DNA from: Klebsiella pneumoniae
Lineage (GTDB): Bacteria > Pseudomonadota > Gammaproteobacteria > Ga0077536
NCBI GenBank assembly: GCA_945873015.1
Contig: CAMCBY010000212.1
Location: 1 to 7,099, forward strand
Direction: 5' to 3'
DNA length: 7,099 nucleotides
Of this stretch, positions 1-6,259 are shown piece after piece. The stretch's first letter is position 1. The number at the start of each line of letters is the position of its first letter. The translations under genes and the position numbers were made by a program. The notes under the pieces were generated by a model. That model did no database searches. It was not told the origin of the DNA and was given only the letters and a program-made list of their open reading frames with translations.

Positions 1-1
1 C

Positions 2-58
2 ATCGGCCGAGGTTACCCGGTCGCGGCGTCCGTGACCATGCGCTGCGCCGGGCGCTGA
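2..58 (+). other. Possible C-terminal end of an upstream gene
   Basis: Reading from base 2, one plus-strand frame is open to a TGA at 56-58 and would end in ...GYPVAASVTMRCAGR. The stop falls just before the convergent HDOD gene ends at 61, which is where a converging gene would be expected to finish. Eighteen residues are too few to recognise a family, and another plus-strand frame is also open across this stretch, so it may equally be plain intergenic DNA. Confidence 0.25.
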
Positions 59-60
59 AT

Positions 61-1278
61 TCAGGACAGTGCCTGTTGCAGGGCGTCCACGCGCACGCGG
101 GCCTCGCGGATGATCTCGACGCTGAGTTGTGGTGTGACCGTGCCCCCTAGCACGCGCATGGCTTTGACGGTCTCGGGTTTCGGCAACTGCTGGGTTTTAC
201 GCAGGCTTATCAGGCTGTGATAACGCGCGCAGATCACCACCTCCGCCAAGCGTGCGTCGCCTTCCACCGAGTAGCTCCAGTCACTGACATGCCCCACCGC
301 TTCGACCACCGCATCGCCGAGCTGCCAGTGGCGGCAGATGATTTTGCCGAGGCGCGCGGTGTACGTGGCGAGCGCGCGTTCGACACGGGTGTCATCCTTG
401 AGCAGCAGCGGCTGCTGGGACAGCCGCTCCAGCACCACGTAGGCGCCGATATTGGACAGCAGGCCGGCGACCAGCGCCTGATCGGCCGCGATGCCTGCCA
501 CCCGCGGTGCTATCACCGAGGCGGTCGCACCTATGCGCACCGCTTCAATCACCAGGTCGCCGAAACGTTCGCGCAGCGACGGCGAGTTGGCGTTGAACAA
601 GTCCTTGAGCGAAAAACACACCACCAGTTCGCCGACCGTGAACATGCCGATACGGTTGACCGCATCGCGCAGATTGTTGACCGTACTCTCGCCACGGCAC
701 AGTGGGCTGTTGGCGACTTTCAGGATTTTTGCTGCCAGCGCCGGGTCGGCTGCGAGCAGATCAGCCACCTTGCGACTATCCGCGGCCGCGTGGCCAATCG
801 CGGCGCGCACGCGCAGCGCATGATCAGGCAAACTCGGCAGTTTGAGACGGTCGGCGAGGATATCGCCCTCGAGGTCATCGAACAGGCTGCTGGTCTCGGC
901 CAGCGGCTCTGCGATTTCTTCGGCCCGCACACGCGCCACCCGTTTGATCGATTCGCGCAACAGGGCCACTTCGCCGCGCGCCATCTTGGCGCATAACACC
1001 GGTCCCAAGGCGCGCACGTCGAACAGCGCTGGCCGCAACGGCGCGAGCGGGTTGGCGGCATCCATCGAACCGCTCGCGATCATTTTTGAATTGCCGTCGG
1101 AATCGAGCAGTACGACATTACCGTCGAGCAGGAAGTAGTCGCAGTTGTCCTCGCTGCCGCGCGACAGCACCAGATCGCCATCGCGAAAGCGCTTCAGCGC
1201 AGTGCGCGCCGCCGCCACAATCAATTGTTCGGCGGACAACTGCGCGAATGGTGCAAAGGGGCGCAAACGCCCCGGCAT
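61..1278 (-). CDS. HDOD-domain signalling protein with N-terminal cyclic-nucleotide-binding-like domain
   Basis: Predicted cytoplasmic signalling protein of 405 residues from the chosen start. Residues about 5-100 look like a cyclic-nucleotide-binding beta-barrel: an FRDGDLVLSRG motif at 31-41, followed by YFLLDGNVVLLDSDG. Residues about 147-350 form an HDOD domain, with LPSLPDHALRV at its beginning, the typical KVANSPL segment near 187-194 and LLSNIG at 273-278. In HDOD domains the metal-binding HD residues of true HD phosphohydrolases are degenerate. Here SN sits at the HD-like position, so a binding or output role is more likely than catalysis. Two other ATGs lie upstream in frame, at 1308 and 1380. 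I chose 1278 because AGGAA lies six bases before it, whereas neither upstream ATG has a clear ribosome binding site. The gene is divergent from trmO. Proteins of this architecture occur in bacterial motility and second-messenger signalling; the ligand here cannot be read from sequence. Confidence 0.85.
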   Translation of the reverse strand: MPGRLRPFAPFAQLSAEQLIVAAARTALKRFRDGDLVLSRGSEDNCDYFLLDGNVVLLDSDGNSKMIASGSMDAANPLAPLRPALFDVRALGPVLCAKMARGEVALLRESIKRVARVRAEEIAEPLAETSSLFDDLEGDILADRLKLPSLPDHALRVRAAIGHAAADSRKVADLLAADPALAAKILKVANSPLCRGESTVNNLRDAVNRIGMFTVGELVVCFSLKDLFNANSPSLRERFGDLVIEAVRIGATASVIAPRVAGIAADQALVAGLLSNIGAYVVLERLSQQPLLLKDDTRVERALATYTARLGKIICRHWQLGDAVVEAVGHVSDWSYSVEGDARLAEVVICARYHSLISLRKTQQLPKPETVKAMRVLGGTVTPQLSVEIIREARVRVDALQQALS

Positions 1279-1284
1279 CACGGA

Positions 1285-1289
1285 TTCCT
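1285..1289 (-). promoter_or_regulatory. Ribosome binding site of the HDOD gene
   Basis: AGGAA on the minus strand, six bases before the ATG at 1278-1276. It is the only good Shine-Dalgarno sequence near the three in-frame ATGs and decides the start. Confidence 0.6.
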
Positions 1290-1320
1290 GGTTGCGCTGT
1301 GGAAGCATCAGTTCATGTGG

Positions 1321-1326
1321 CTTTAT
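1321..1326 (-). promoter_or_regulatory. Possible -10 element for the HDOD gene
   Basis: TATAAA on the minus strand lies within an otherwise GC-rich divergent spacer. It would start transcription near 1314, giving a leader of roughly 35 bases before the start at 1278, which would leave both upstream ATG candidates outside or at the very edge of the message. No convincing -35 box is found at 16-18 bases, so this is only suggestive. Confidence 0.2.
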
Positions 1327-1413
1327 AGTGTGGTTCGCCGATGTGAGCGCGAACGATTCCCGACACGCCGCTATCGGCATGAGGCGGGCCCAGCTTTACT
1401 CCCGTTCAAAACG

Positions 1414-1417
1414 AAGG
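1414..1417 (+). promoter_or_regulatory. Ribosome binding site of trmO
   Basis: AAGG followed by five bases and then GTG at 1423-1425. It supports the GTG at 1423 over the GTG at 1417, which itself overlaps this motif, and over in-frame ATGs far upstream at 1225 and 1315. Confidence 0.5.
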
Positions 1418-1422
1418 TGCAC

Positions 1423-1884
1423 GTGTCAGGCCAAGCCTCTATCGAATTGCAGCCCATCGGTGTCATCCGCACGGCCGTACCCGACCAGGACGTGGCGCGG
1501 CGCCGCCGCGACATCATCTCCACCATCGAACTGTGGCCGCAGTACGCCGACGGGCTGCTTGGCATTGACGGCTACTCGCATCTTTTTGTGCTGTTCGCCC
1601 TGCATCGCGCCAGCCCGCCGGCGCACATGACCGCCCACCCGCGCGGCGATAACAACACCCCGGCACAGGGCCTGTTTGCCGCGCGCGGGCGCAATCACCC
1701 CAATGGTCTCGGTCTCGCGGTAGTGGAATTGCTGGCGGTCGATGGCGCGACGCTCACGGTGCGCAAGCTCGACGCATATGACGGCACGCCGCTCATCGAT
1801 ATCAAGCCTTACGACAGCTACGACGTGGTGGAACAGCCGCGCGTACCAGACTGGTGGCGACGACGCACACTCTCGCCGCGCTGA
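1423..1884 (+). CDS. trmO: tRNA (N6-threonylcarbamoyladenosine-37 N6)-methyltransferase, TrmO/TsaA family
   Basis: Predicted SAM-dependent enzyme that methylates N6 of t6A at position 37 of tRNAs reading ACY codons. The protein is 153 residues from a GTG start. TsaA/UPF0066 landmarks run in order: LQPIGVIRT at 9-17, GYSHLFVLFALHR at 50-62, HPRGDNNTPAQGLFAARG at 72-89, HPNGLGLAVVELL at 92-104 and DAYDGTPLIDIKPY at 117-130. It holds only the N-terminal beta-barrel domain; E. coli TrmO is about 235 residues with an extra C-terminal domain. The family loop usually reads RPNPIG; here it is HPNGLG, a variant in a conserved part of the cofactor/substrate region. The reading frame is open upstream to an ATG at 1225, but that extension runs into the divergent HDOD gene and has no family similarity, so I reject it. 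IalB follows 42 bases downstream on the same strand. Confidence 0.85.
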   Translation: MSGQASIELQPIGVIRTAVPDQDVARRRRDIISTIELWPQYADGLLGIDGYSHLFVLFALHRASPPAHMTAHPRGDNNTPAQGLFAARGRNHPNGLGLAVVELLAVDGATLTVRKLDAYDGTPLIDIKPYDSYDVVEQPRVPDWWRRRTLSPR

Positions 1885-1926
1885 GAACTACGGTAAAGTG
1901 GCGCTTGGTCCGCTAATCACCGCATC

Positions 1927-2439
1927 ATGACGCCGAAACTCCGTTACACCCTCGCAGTTGTCCTCGCCACTCTGTGGGCAGCGACATCCGCCGCGCACGC
2001 GCAAGACAGCCAGCAGGTTTTCGGCAGTTGGACGCTACGCTGTGCCGTCGCCAGCGCGGACGCGCGACCGGATTGCATGATGTTTCAGAACCTGGTGCAG
2101 AAAACCGGTGGTCAGCCGGTCTTGCAGTTCGGCATCGGCATGGCGCCGCCCGATGCACTGCCGACCGTACTGGTCAGTTTGCCGCTCGGCATCGCGCTGC
2201 CGCCCGGCATCACCATTCAAATCGATAGCGGCACGCCCGCCACGTTCCCGGTCGAACGCTGCGAACCGGATGGCTGCCGTGCCGGCATGAAACTGCGTGA
2301 CGCCACCGTGCAACAACTGTCCCAGGGTCGGCAATTACACGTGACGTTCTACGATGGCGCGCGTAAACCGCTCAAAGTGCCCTTGTCACTGGACGGTTTT
2401 TCGGCGGCATTTAAAGCCCTGGCCGCCGCTCAGCATTAA
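1927..2439 (+). CDS. Exported IalB-family (invasion-associated locus B) protein
   Basis: Predicted periplasmic protein of 170 residues. A Sec signal peptide covers residues 1-25, with the AHA cleavage motif before Q26. The mature part follows the IalB family pattern: FGSWTLRC at 32-39, LPLGIALPPGITIQID at 85-100, then a C-x4-C pair (C112, C117) in the ERCEPDGCRAGM segment, and PLSLDGFSAAF near the end. Four mature cysteines (C39, C50, C112, C117) match the spacing expected for two disulfides. The family was named from Bartonella, where IalB is linked to erythrocyte entry, but homologues are common in free-living bacteria with no known role, so the name should not be read as virulence. There is no clear Shine-Dalgarno before the ATG; the 42-base gap to trmO allows co-transcription. 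The last 29 bases overlap the convergent DUF192 gene. Confidence 0.8.
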   Translation: MTPKLRYTLAVVLATLWAATSAAHAQDSQQVFGSWTLRCAVASADARPDCMMFQNLVQKTGGQPVLQFGIGMAPPDALPTVLVSLPLGIALPPGITIQIDSGTPATFPVERCEPDGCRAGMKLRDATVQQLSQGRQLHVTFYDGARKPLKVPLSLDGFSAAFKALAAAQH

Positions 2440-2887
2440 TCCCCGCGGCTGATGCGGGCAAAACCACCCGATCACCGACCGCGAGCCCCCAACGGCGCAC
2501 CTCGCCGCTCGCGAGCTCGAGCACATAACGCACTGGCTGCGGCGCACTGATCAGCGCCGGTGATTCGGGCACCGTGCGTTCATTGATCCACACCACCTGT
2601 CCCGCCGCGTCGATGAACAGCATGTCGAGCGACAGTGGCGTGTCTTTCATCCACATGGTGACGGTCATCGAGGTGTGAAAGTCGAACCACATGCCCGTCC
2701 GCGCTGTGAGGGCGCGCCGCCCCATGAGCCCGTTGCGGCGCTGAGTCTCACTGCTGGCCACTTCGACCTCGAGTTCGAGCCGCACACCGTCACTACGCAC
2801 GACACTGAGATTCTGCAGCGGCAGCGACTCGGCCGCCGTCGCTGTCGCGCCCCACAACCACAACGCCAGCAGCACAGTGCATTTCAT
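2411..2887 (-). CDS. Exported DUF192 family protein
   Basis: Small exported protein of 158 residues with no assigned biochemical role. A signal peptide of about 18-19 residues (TATAA before E20) leads into a DUF192 domain with all family landmarks: ETQRRNGLMGRRAL at 47-60, GMWFDF at 65-70, WMKDTPLSLDMLFID at 79-93, YVLELASGEV at 121-130 and GLAVGDRV at 134-141. Its ATG overlaps the photolyase stop as ATGA, and there is no Shine-Dalgarno in front of it, so translation probably depends on ribosomes finishing the photolyase gene. The functional link between an exported DUF192 protein and DNA repair is not evident. The 3' end overlaps the convergent ialB-like gene by 29 bases. Confidence 0.85.
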   Translation of the reverse strand: MKCTVLLALWLWGATATAAESLPLQNLSVVRSDGVRLELEVEVASSETQRRNGLMGRRALTARTGMWFDFHTSMTVTMWMKDTPLSLDMLFIDAAGQVVWINERTVPESPALISAPQPVRYVLELASGEVRRWGLAVGDRVVLPASAAGINAERRPGL

Positions 2888-4278
2888 CGCGGCATAGCGG
2901 CGTAGCGGCTCAAGGCCTGCTGACGCCCCTCGGCCAATTCGACCATCGGCGCGGGATAACCCGCCACCCGCACCTGCGGGTCGTGGATGGCCTTGTTATC
3001 CAGTGCTGCCCGTTCGGGCAACCATCTGCGCAGGTAAACACCGTCCGGATCGAACTTCAGGCTCTGACTGAGCGGGTTGAAGATGCGGAAATAGGGCGCC
3101 GCGTCGGCGCCGCAGCCGGCGCTCCATTGCCAGCCCAGCGTGTTGTTGGCGAGATCGGCATCGACCAAGGTATCCCAGAACCAACGCGCGCCATGCAGCC
3201 AATGCTGGCCAAGATGTTTACACAGCCACGATGCGACCACCATGCGCACCCGGTTATGCATATAGCCGCTGAGCCACAACTCACGCATGCCGGCGTCGAC
3301 CAGCGGGATACCGGTCTCGCCTTTTTGCCAACAGCTAAGCGCAGCATTGTCTTCAAGCCACGGGAAGCTTCGCCATTCCGGTCGAAACGGCGCCTCCGGC
3401 GTGTGCGGAAAATGATGCAGCAGGTGATAGGCGAACTCACGCCATAACAACTGCCGGCGCCACGCCTCGCTGGCCGCCACGCTGCCGGCATGGGCTTCGC
3501 GCAGCGCCGCCTGCGCGGCCGCATGCCAGCAAGTGCGCGCGCTGATGGCACCCACGGCGAGATAGGGTGACAGACCGGCCGTGCCCGCCAGCGCCGGCAG
3601 GTCGCGGTGGCGCGTGTAGTTCGTCATGCGCTCATCAACGAACTCATCAAGCGCGACCTGCGCTGCCTGTTCGCCCGCCGCCCAGCGCGCGGTGATTCCG
3701 CCCGCCCACGCAATACGCGGTTCGAGTTGCAGCGCCGCCAGCGGCAGCCCGCCCTCGCGTGGCGCCGCCTCGGGCCAGCGTGTCGGTGCCGGCAACGGCA
3801 GCGGCGGCGCAGGCAGTTGCAGACAGGCGCGCGAATAGGGCGTGAACACGCGATAGGGCGTGCCACTGCCGGTACGTAACTGCGCGGGTTCGAACAACAG
3901 ATGGCCCTGAAAGCTGCGCACCTCACATTCGCCGCCCAACTTCCGTTCGACTTCATCATCGACAGCGCGATCGTGCGGTTCATAACGACGATTGAAATAC
4001 AGCGCATCGGCACCGCAAGCGGCACGCAGACGGGCGAGTTCGACACATGCATCGCCGCGCGCGAGCAACAGCTGCTGACCGTGGCGCTTGAGGTCGGCCG
4101 CCAGCGCCGCGAGGTTATGGTGCAGCCAATAGCGGAACGCCGCGCCGGGGCGCCACGGCCCGCCGTTTTCCAACACATACACCAACACCAGTGGCGCGCC
4201 ACGGGCAACCGCGGCGTGTAACGCCGGATGGTCGTGCAAGCGCAAATCGTGTCGTAACCAGACGATGGTGCTTGCCAT
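2884..4278 (-). CDS. phrB: Deoxyribodipyrimidine photolyase (cryptochrome/photolyase family)
   Basis: Predicted FAD-dependent enzyme that uses blue/near-UV light to split cyclobutane pyrimidine dimers in DNA. At 464 residues it is close to E. coli Phr (about 472). The N-terminal antenna-binding domain starts with IVWLRHDLRLHDHPAL (5-20) and includes PYRVFTPYSRACL (141-153). The FAD domain carries WREFAYHLLHHFP (279-291), MHNRVRMVVASWL (340-352) and DLANNTLGWQW through PYFRIFNP (375-402). Spacing to E. coli places the electron-transfer tryptophan triad at W307, W360 and W383 (E. coli W306, W359, W382), all intact. N379 sits at the flavin N5 position (E. coli N378). The one notable change is Q276 where E. 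coli has E274, a residue that contacts the dimer. CPD specificity is therefore likely but not certain. The ATG has only a weak GTGAAG-like ribosome site. It is followed by, and coupled to, the DUF192 gene. Confidence 0.92.
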   Translation of the reverse strand: MASTIVWLRHDLRLHDHPALHAAVARGAPLVLVYVLENGGPWRPGAAFRYWLHHNLAALAADLKRHGQQLLLARGDACVELARLRAACGADALYFNRRYEPHDRAVDDEVERKLGGECEVRSFQGHLLFEPAQLRTGSGTPYRVFTPYSRACLQLPAPPLPLPAPTRWPEAAPREGGLPLAALQLEPRIAWAGGITARWAAGEQAAQVALDEFVDERMTNYTRHRDLPALAGTAGLSPYLAVGAISARTCWHAAAQAALREAHAGSVAASEAWRRQLLWREFAYHLLHHFPHTPEAPFRPEWRSFPWLEDNAALSCWQKGETGIPLVDAGMRELWLSGYMHNRVRMVVASWLCKHLGQHWLHGARWFWDTLVDADLANNTLGWQWSAGCGADAAPYFRIFNPLSQSLKFDPDGVYLRRWLPERAALDNKAIHDPQVRVAGYPAPMVELAEGRQQALSRYAAMPR

Positions 4279-4465
4279 GTCAGTGCTTCACCACACGCGG
4301 CCGAGAGCAACTGCGGTGGCCGGGTTGGCCCGCCCACGGTGAGCGATTACCATGCGCCGTCGGCTGCAGGGCACGCCGCGCCGCGCTCGAAGCGTCGGCG
4401 GACACGCGGCTGCTTCTCGATTTAATTTCATCGTTTTGATTCCATGCCTGGGGAGATGATATCCA
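4279..4465. promoter_or_regulatory. Divergent intergenic region between photolyase and SRPBCC genes
   Basis: This 187-base spacer separates two gene starts and must hold promoters in both directions. Most of it is GC-rich. The only AT-rich patch is 4421-4442, where TTTAAT (4421-4426) could serve as a -10 for the rightward operon, but no good -35 lies at the right distance. GGGGAG at 4450-4455, ten bases before the ATG at 4466, is the probable ribosome binding site. No operator-like palindrome stood out. Confidence 0.4.
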
Positions 4466-4999
4466 ATGACACGTTCACTGCTGGTTTTGATGGCCTGCCT
4501 GTTATACGTCGGCCAAAGCCTTGCGCACGGCCCGAGCCGTCTGAAAGTCGAGGAATCGATAGTAGTCAAAGCGCCGGCGGCCAAGGTGTGGGCCCTGATC
4601 GGTGACTTCTGCAGCATCGACAAGTGGGCACCGGGTGTCGTCAAGTCCGACTGCCAAGGCGGTAACGAAGTCGGCGCCAGCCGCGTGCTCACCATCAAGG
4701 AAGCTGGCGGTCCGCAGATAGCCGAAGAATTGCAGAAGTACGATGCCGCGGCGATGAGTTACAAATACAAAATCACCAAGACCGCGATGGAACTGCTGCC
4801 GGTGACCACCTATTCCGCATTCCTGTCGGTCAAGGACAACGGCGACGGTAATTCGACGGTGGAATGGCGCAGCGGCTTTTATCGCGGTCATCCCAACAAC
4901 AACCCACCGGCCGACCAGAACGACGAAGCCGCCACCAAGGCCGTCACCGGCTCCTATCAGGCGGGTCTCGCGCGCATCAAGGAACTGGCTGAGAAGTAG
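4466..4999 (+). CDS. Exported SRPBCC-fold (MxaD-like / polyketide cyclase-like) protein
   Basis: Predicted periplasmic protein of 177 residues. Residues 1-20 form a signal peptide ending SLA before H21. The mature part has the SRPBCC (START/Bet v1-like) layout: a first strand and helix in VEESIVVKAPAAKVWALIGDF (28-48), the IDKWAPGVVKSDC stretch (51-63), a run of strands that includes EWRSGFYR (133-140), and a long closing helix (about 152-176). This fold makes a hydrophobic ligand cavity. Length, export and sequence style recall MxaD, a periplasmic protein that promotes interaction of methanol dehydrogenase with its cytochrome in methylotrophs, but no dehydrogenase gene is in view and the assignment is to the family only. 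Two mature cysteines, C49 and C63, could form a disulfide. It leads a two-gene operon with the beta-propeller 11 bases downstream. Confidence 0.75.
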   Translation: MTRSLLVLMACLLYVGQSLAHGPSRLKVEESIVVKAPAAKVWALIGDFCSIDKWAPGVVKSDCQGGNEVGASRVLTIKEAGGPQIAEELQKYDAAAMSYKYKITKTAMELLPVTTYSAFLSVKDNGDGNSTVEWRSGFYRGHPNNNPPADQNDEAATKAVTGSYQAGLARIKELAEK

Positions 5000-5010
5000 G
5001 CGACGAGGCG

Positions 5011-5973
5011 ATGAGCGTTCTGCGTTGGATGGTGCTGTGCTGCGCCCTCGGTCTGCACGCGGGCCTCGTATCGGGCGCCGATCAGCAGCCGCTCGCCTTC
5101 ATCACCAATCAGAGCGGCGACAGCGTCAGCGTTATCGCGCTGGCGACGGGTGAAGTGCAGCAGACGCTGGCGGTGGCGGACGATCCGGTCGGCATTGCCA
5201 TCGATGCGAGGCGGCGTCTGGCTTTCATCACCAGCAGCAAGAGCCATCAGCTGAGCAGCCTCGATATCGATACCCTGACAGTGATTGCTCAGGTTGATGC
5301 TGGCACCACACCGCTCGGCATCACTGCCGACGCGCGCTCGGGCAGGGTGTATGTCGCCGATTGGGATGGCGCCGTGGTGCGGGTGTTCGATGCCATGACC
5401 CTCAGCGCGCGCGGCGAATACAAAACCGGCGCCACACCTTGCGGTCTGGCCCTGACACCCGACGGTGGCCGCCTGCTGGTGGCCAATCGCGACGACAACG
5501 ATGTGAGTGTCATCGATACCGTCAATGGCGTGGTCGAGGCCCGCATCGCGGTCGGCACCGCACCTTACGGCATTACCATTTCACCGAATGGCCATTATGC
5601 GTTCGTCGCCAACGTCCAGAGTGACGAAGTGACAATCCTCGACCTCGCGACATTGCAACCGAGCGCCACCCTGACGGTCGGCGACATGCCCTACGCAACC
5701 GTGTTCGATCCACTGCGCCAACGTTTGTTCGTCACCAATCAGAGCGACAGTTCGGTCTCGGTGCTCGACTTGGTGGACCAGCATGAAATCGCGCGCATCC
5801 CGGTCGGCGACTATCCGGAAGGCATCGATATGCAAGTCGAGGCGCGTCGTGTGTATGTCGCCAACTGGATGAGCAATGACGTGACGGTGATCAACGCCGA
5901 TAGCCTGGAAGTCGAGCGCAGCATCGCAACCGGTAACGGCAGTCGCGCTTTCGGCCGTTTTATCCTGCACTAG
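5011..5973 (+). CDS. Exported seven-bladed YVTN-family beta-propeller protein
   Basis: Predicted periplasmic protein of 320 residues. The signal peptide is residues 1-23 (VSGA before D24). The rest is seven repeats of about 40-43 residues, starting near 27, 70, 113, 155, 197, 239 and 281. Each has a YVTN-like strand (AFITNQ, AFITSS, VYVADW, LLVANR, AFVANV, LFVTNQ, VYVANW), then SVSVIDL-type and VG-x-x-PYGI-type segments. Seven units are what is needed for one closed propeller. No CXXCH haem motif is present, and no catalytic site is recognisable, so a binding or scaffold role is likely. Similar propellers accompany PQQ-dependent alcohol oxidation genes in other bacteria. It starts 11 bases after the SRPBCC stop, with GAGG shortly before the ATG, so the two are almost certainly co-transcribed and their products may act together in the periplasm. 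Confidence 0.85.
   Translation: MSVLRWMVLCCALGLHAGLVSGADQQPLAFITNQSGDSVSVIALATGEVQQTLAVADDPVGIAIDARRRLAFITSSKSHQLSSLDIDTLTVIAQVDAGTTPLGITADARSGRVYVADWDGAVVRVFDAMTLSARGEYKTGATPCGLALTPDGGRLLVANRDDNDVSVIDTVNGVVEARIAVGTAPYGITISPNGHYAFVANVQSDEVTILDLATLQPSATLTVGDMPYATVFDPLRQRLFVTNQSDSSVSVLDLVDQHEIARIPVGDYPEGIDMQVEARRVYVANWMSNDVTVINADSLEVERSIATGNGSRAFGRFILH
5089..5970 (+). repeat. Seven tandem propeller-blade repeats of about 126 bases
   Basis: In-frame degenerate repeats encoding the propeller blades. They are diverged at DNA level, but the first and sixth blades remain close: TTCATCACCAATCAGAGCG at 5098 and TTCGTCACCAATCAGAGCG at 5728 differ at one base in 19. Confidence 0.7.
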
Positions 5974-6130
5974 CGCGCTGTCCCGCAATGAATCTTCATA
6001 ATTCACTTGCCCTCGAAGCGCGATGCGGCGTTGCTCGTCGTCGCAATAGCGCCACTATTACTCCTCCTCGCGCCTAGCCTCGCACTCCGATGGCCGCGCG
6101 AATTATTGAAGTTCATCACGGGACAGCACA

Positions 6131-6150
6131 CTAGCAGGCGGGTGAAAAAC
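6131..6150 (+). repeat. Left terminal inverted repeat of the MITE
   Basis: Twenty bases, perfectly complementary to 6260-6279. The outermost four are CTAG. Confidence 0.9.
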
Positions 6151-6172
6151 GTCGCGAGCGAAGTCAGTTTGC

Positions 6173-6215
6173 GTTCCGCCGGAGCGGAGGAACCGCAGCG
6201 TATATGGAAATACGT
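6173..6215. other. Local hairpins inside the MITE
   Basis: 6173-6193 pairs GTTCC with GGAAC and CCG with CGG around a GAG loop, with one G-A mismatch. 6198-6215 pairs GCGTAT with ATACGT (one G-T wobble) around ATGGAA. The second sits at the centre of the long imperfect palindrome and is its probable apex. Confidence 0.6.
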
Positions 6216-6259
6216 GAGGATTCCGAGCACCGCCGGGGCACAAAATGTCGAGCGCAGTA

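Noticed and set aside
217..996. A 259-codon plus-strand open frame over the HDOD gene
   Set aside because: It is antisense to a gene with clear domain motifs, is rich in Arg, His and Gln as expected from antisense GC-rich codons, and shows no recognisable domain.
1279..1380. Upstream starts of the HDOD gene at 1308 and 1380
   Set aside because: No ribosome binding site precedes either ATG, the added residues do not belong to the CNB-like domain, and the ATG at 1278 has a well-placed AGGAA.
2442..2458. Hairpin CCCGC-loop-GCGGG just after the ialB-like stop, as a terminator
   Set aside because: The stem is only five base pairs, no T-run follows on either strand, and it lies inside the DUF192 coding sequence.
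3624..4337. A 237-codon minus-strand frame over the photolyase N-terminus
   Set aside because: It shares the strand but not the frame of the photolyase, and is rich in Arg, Cys and Ser with no family motif. It is a shadow frame.
4490..4498. Lipobox-like LMAC in the SRPBCC signal peptide (cysteine at residue 11)
   Set aside because: Only ten residues precede the cysteine, too few for a normal lipoprotein signal, and a good signal peptidase I site follows at residue 20.
5089..5970. Regular spaced repeats considered as a CRISPR-like array
   Set aside because: The units are in-frame, about 126 bases, diverged, and encode propeller blades.
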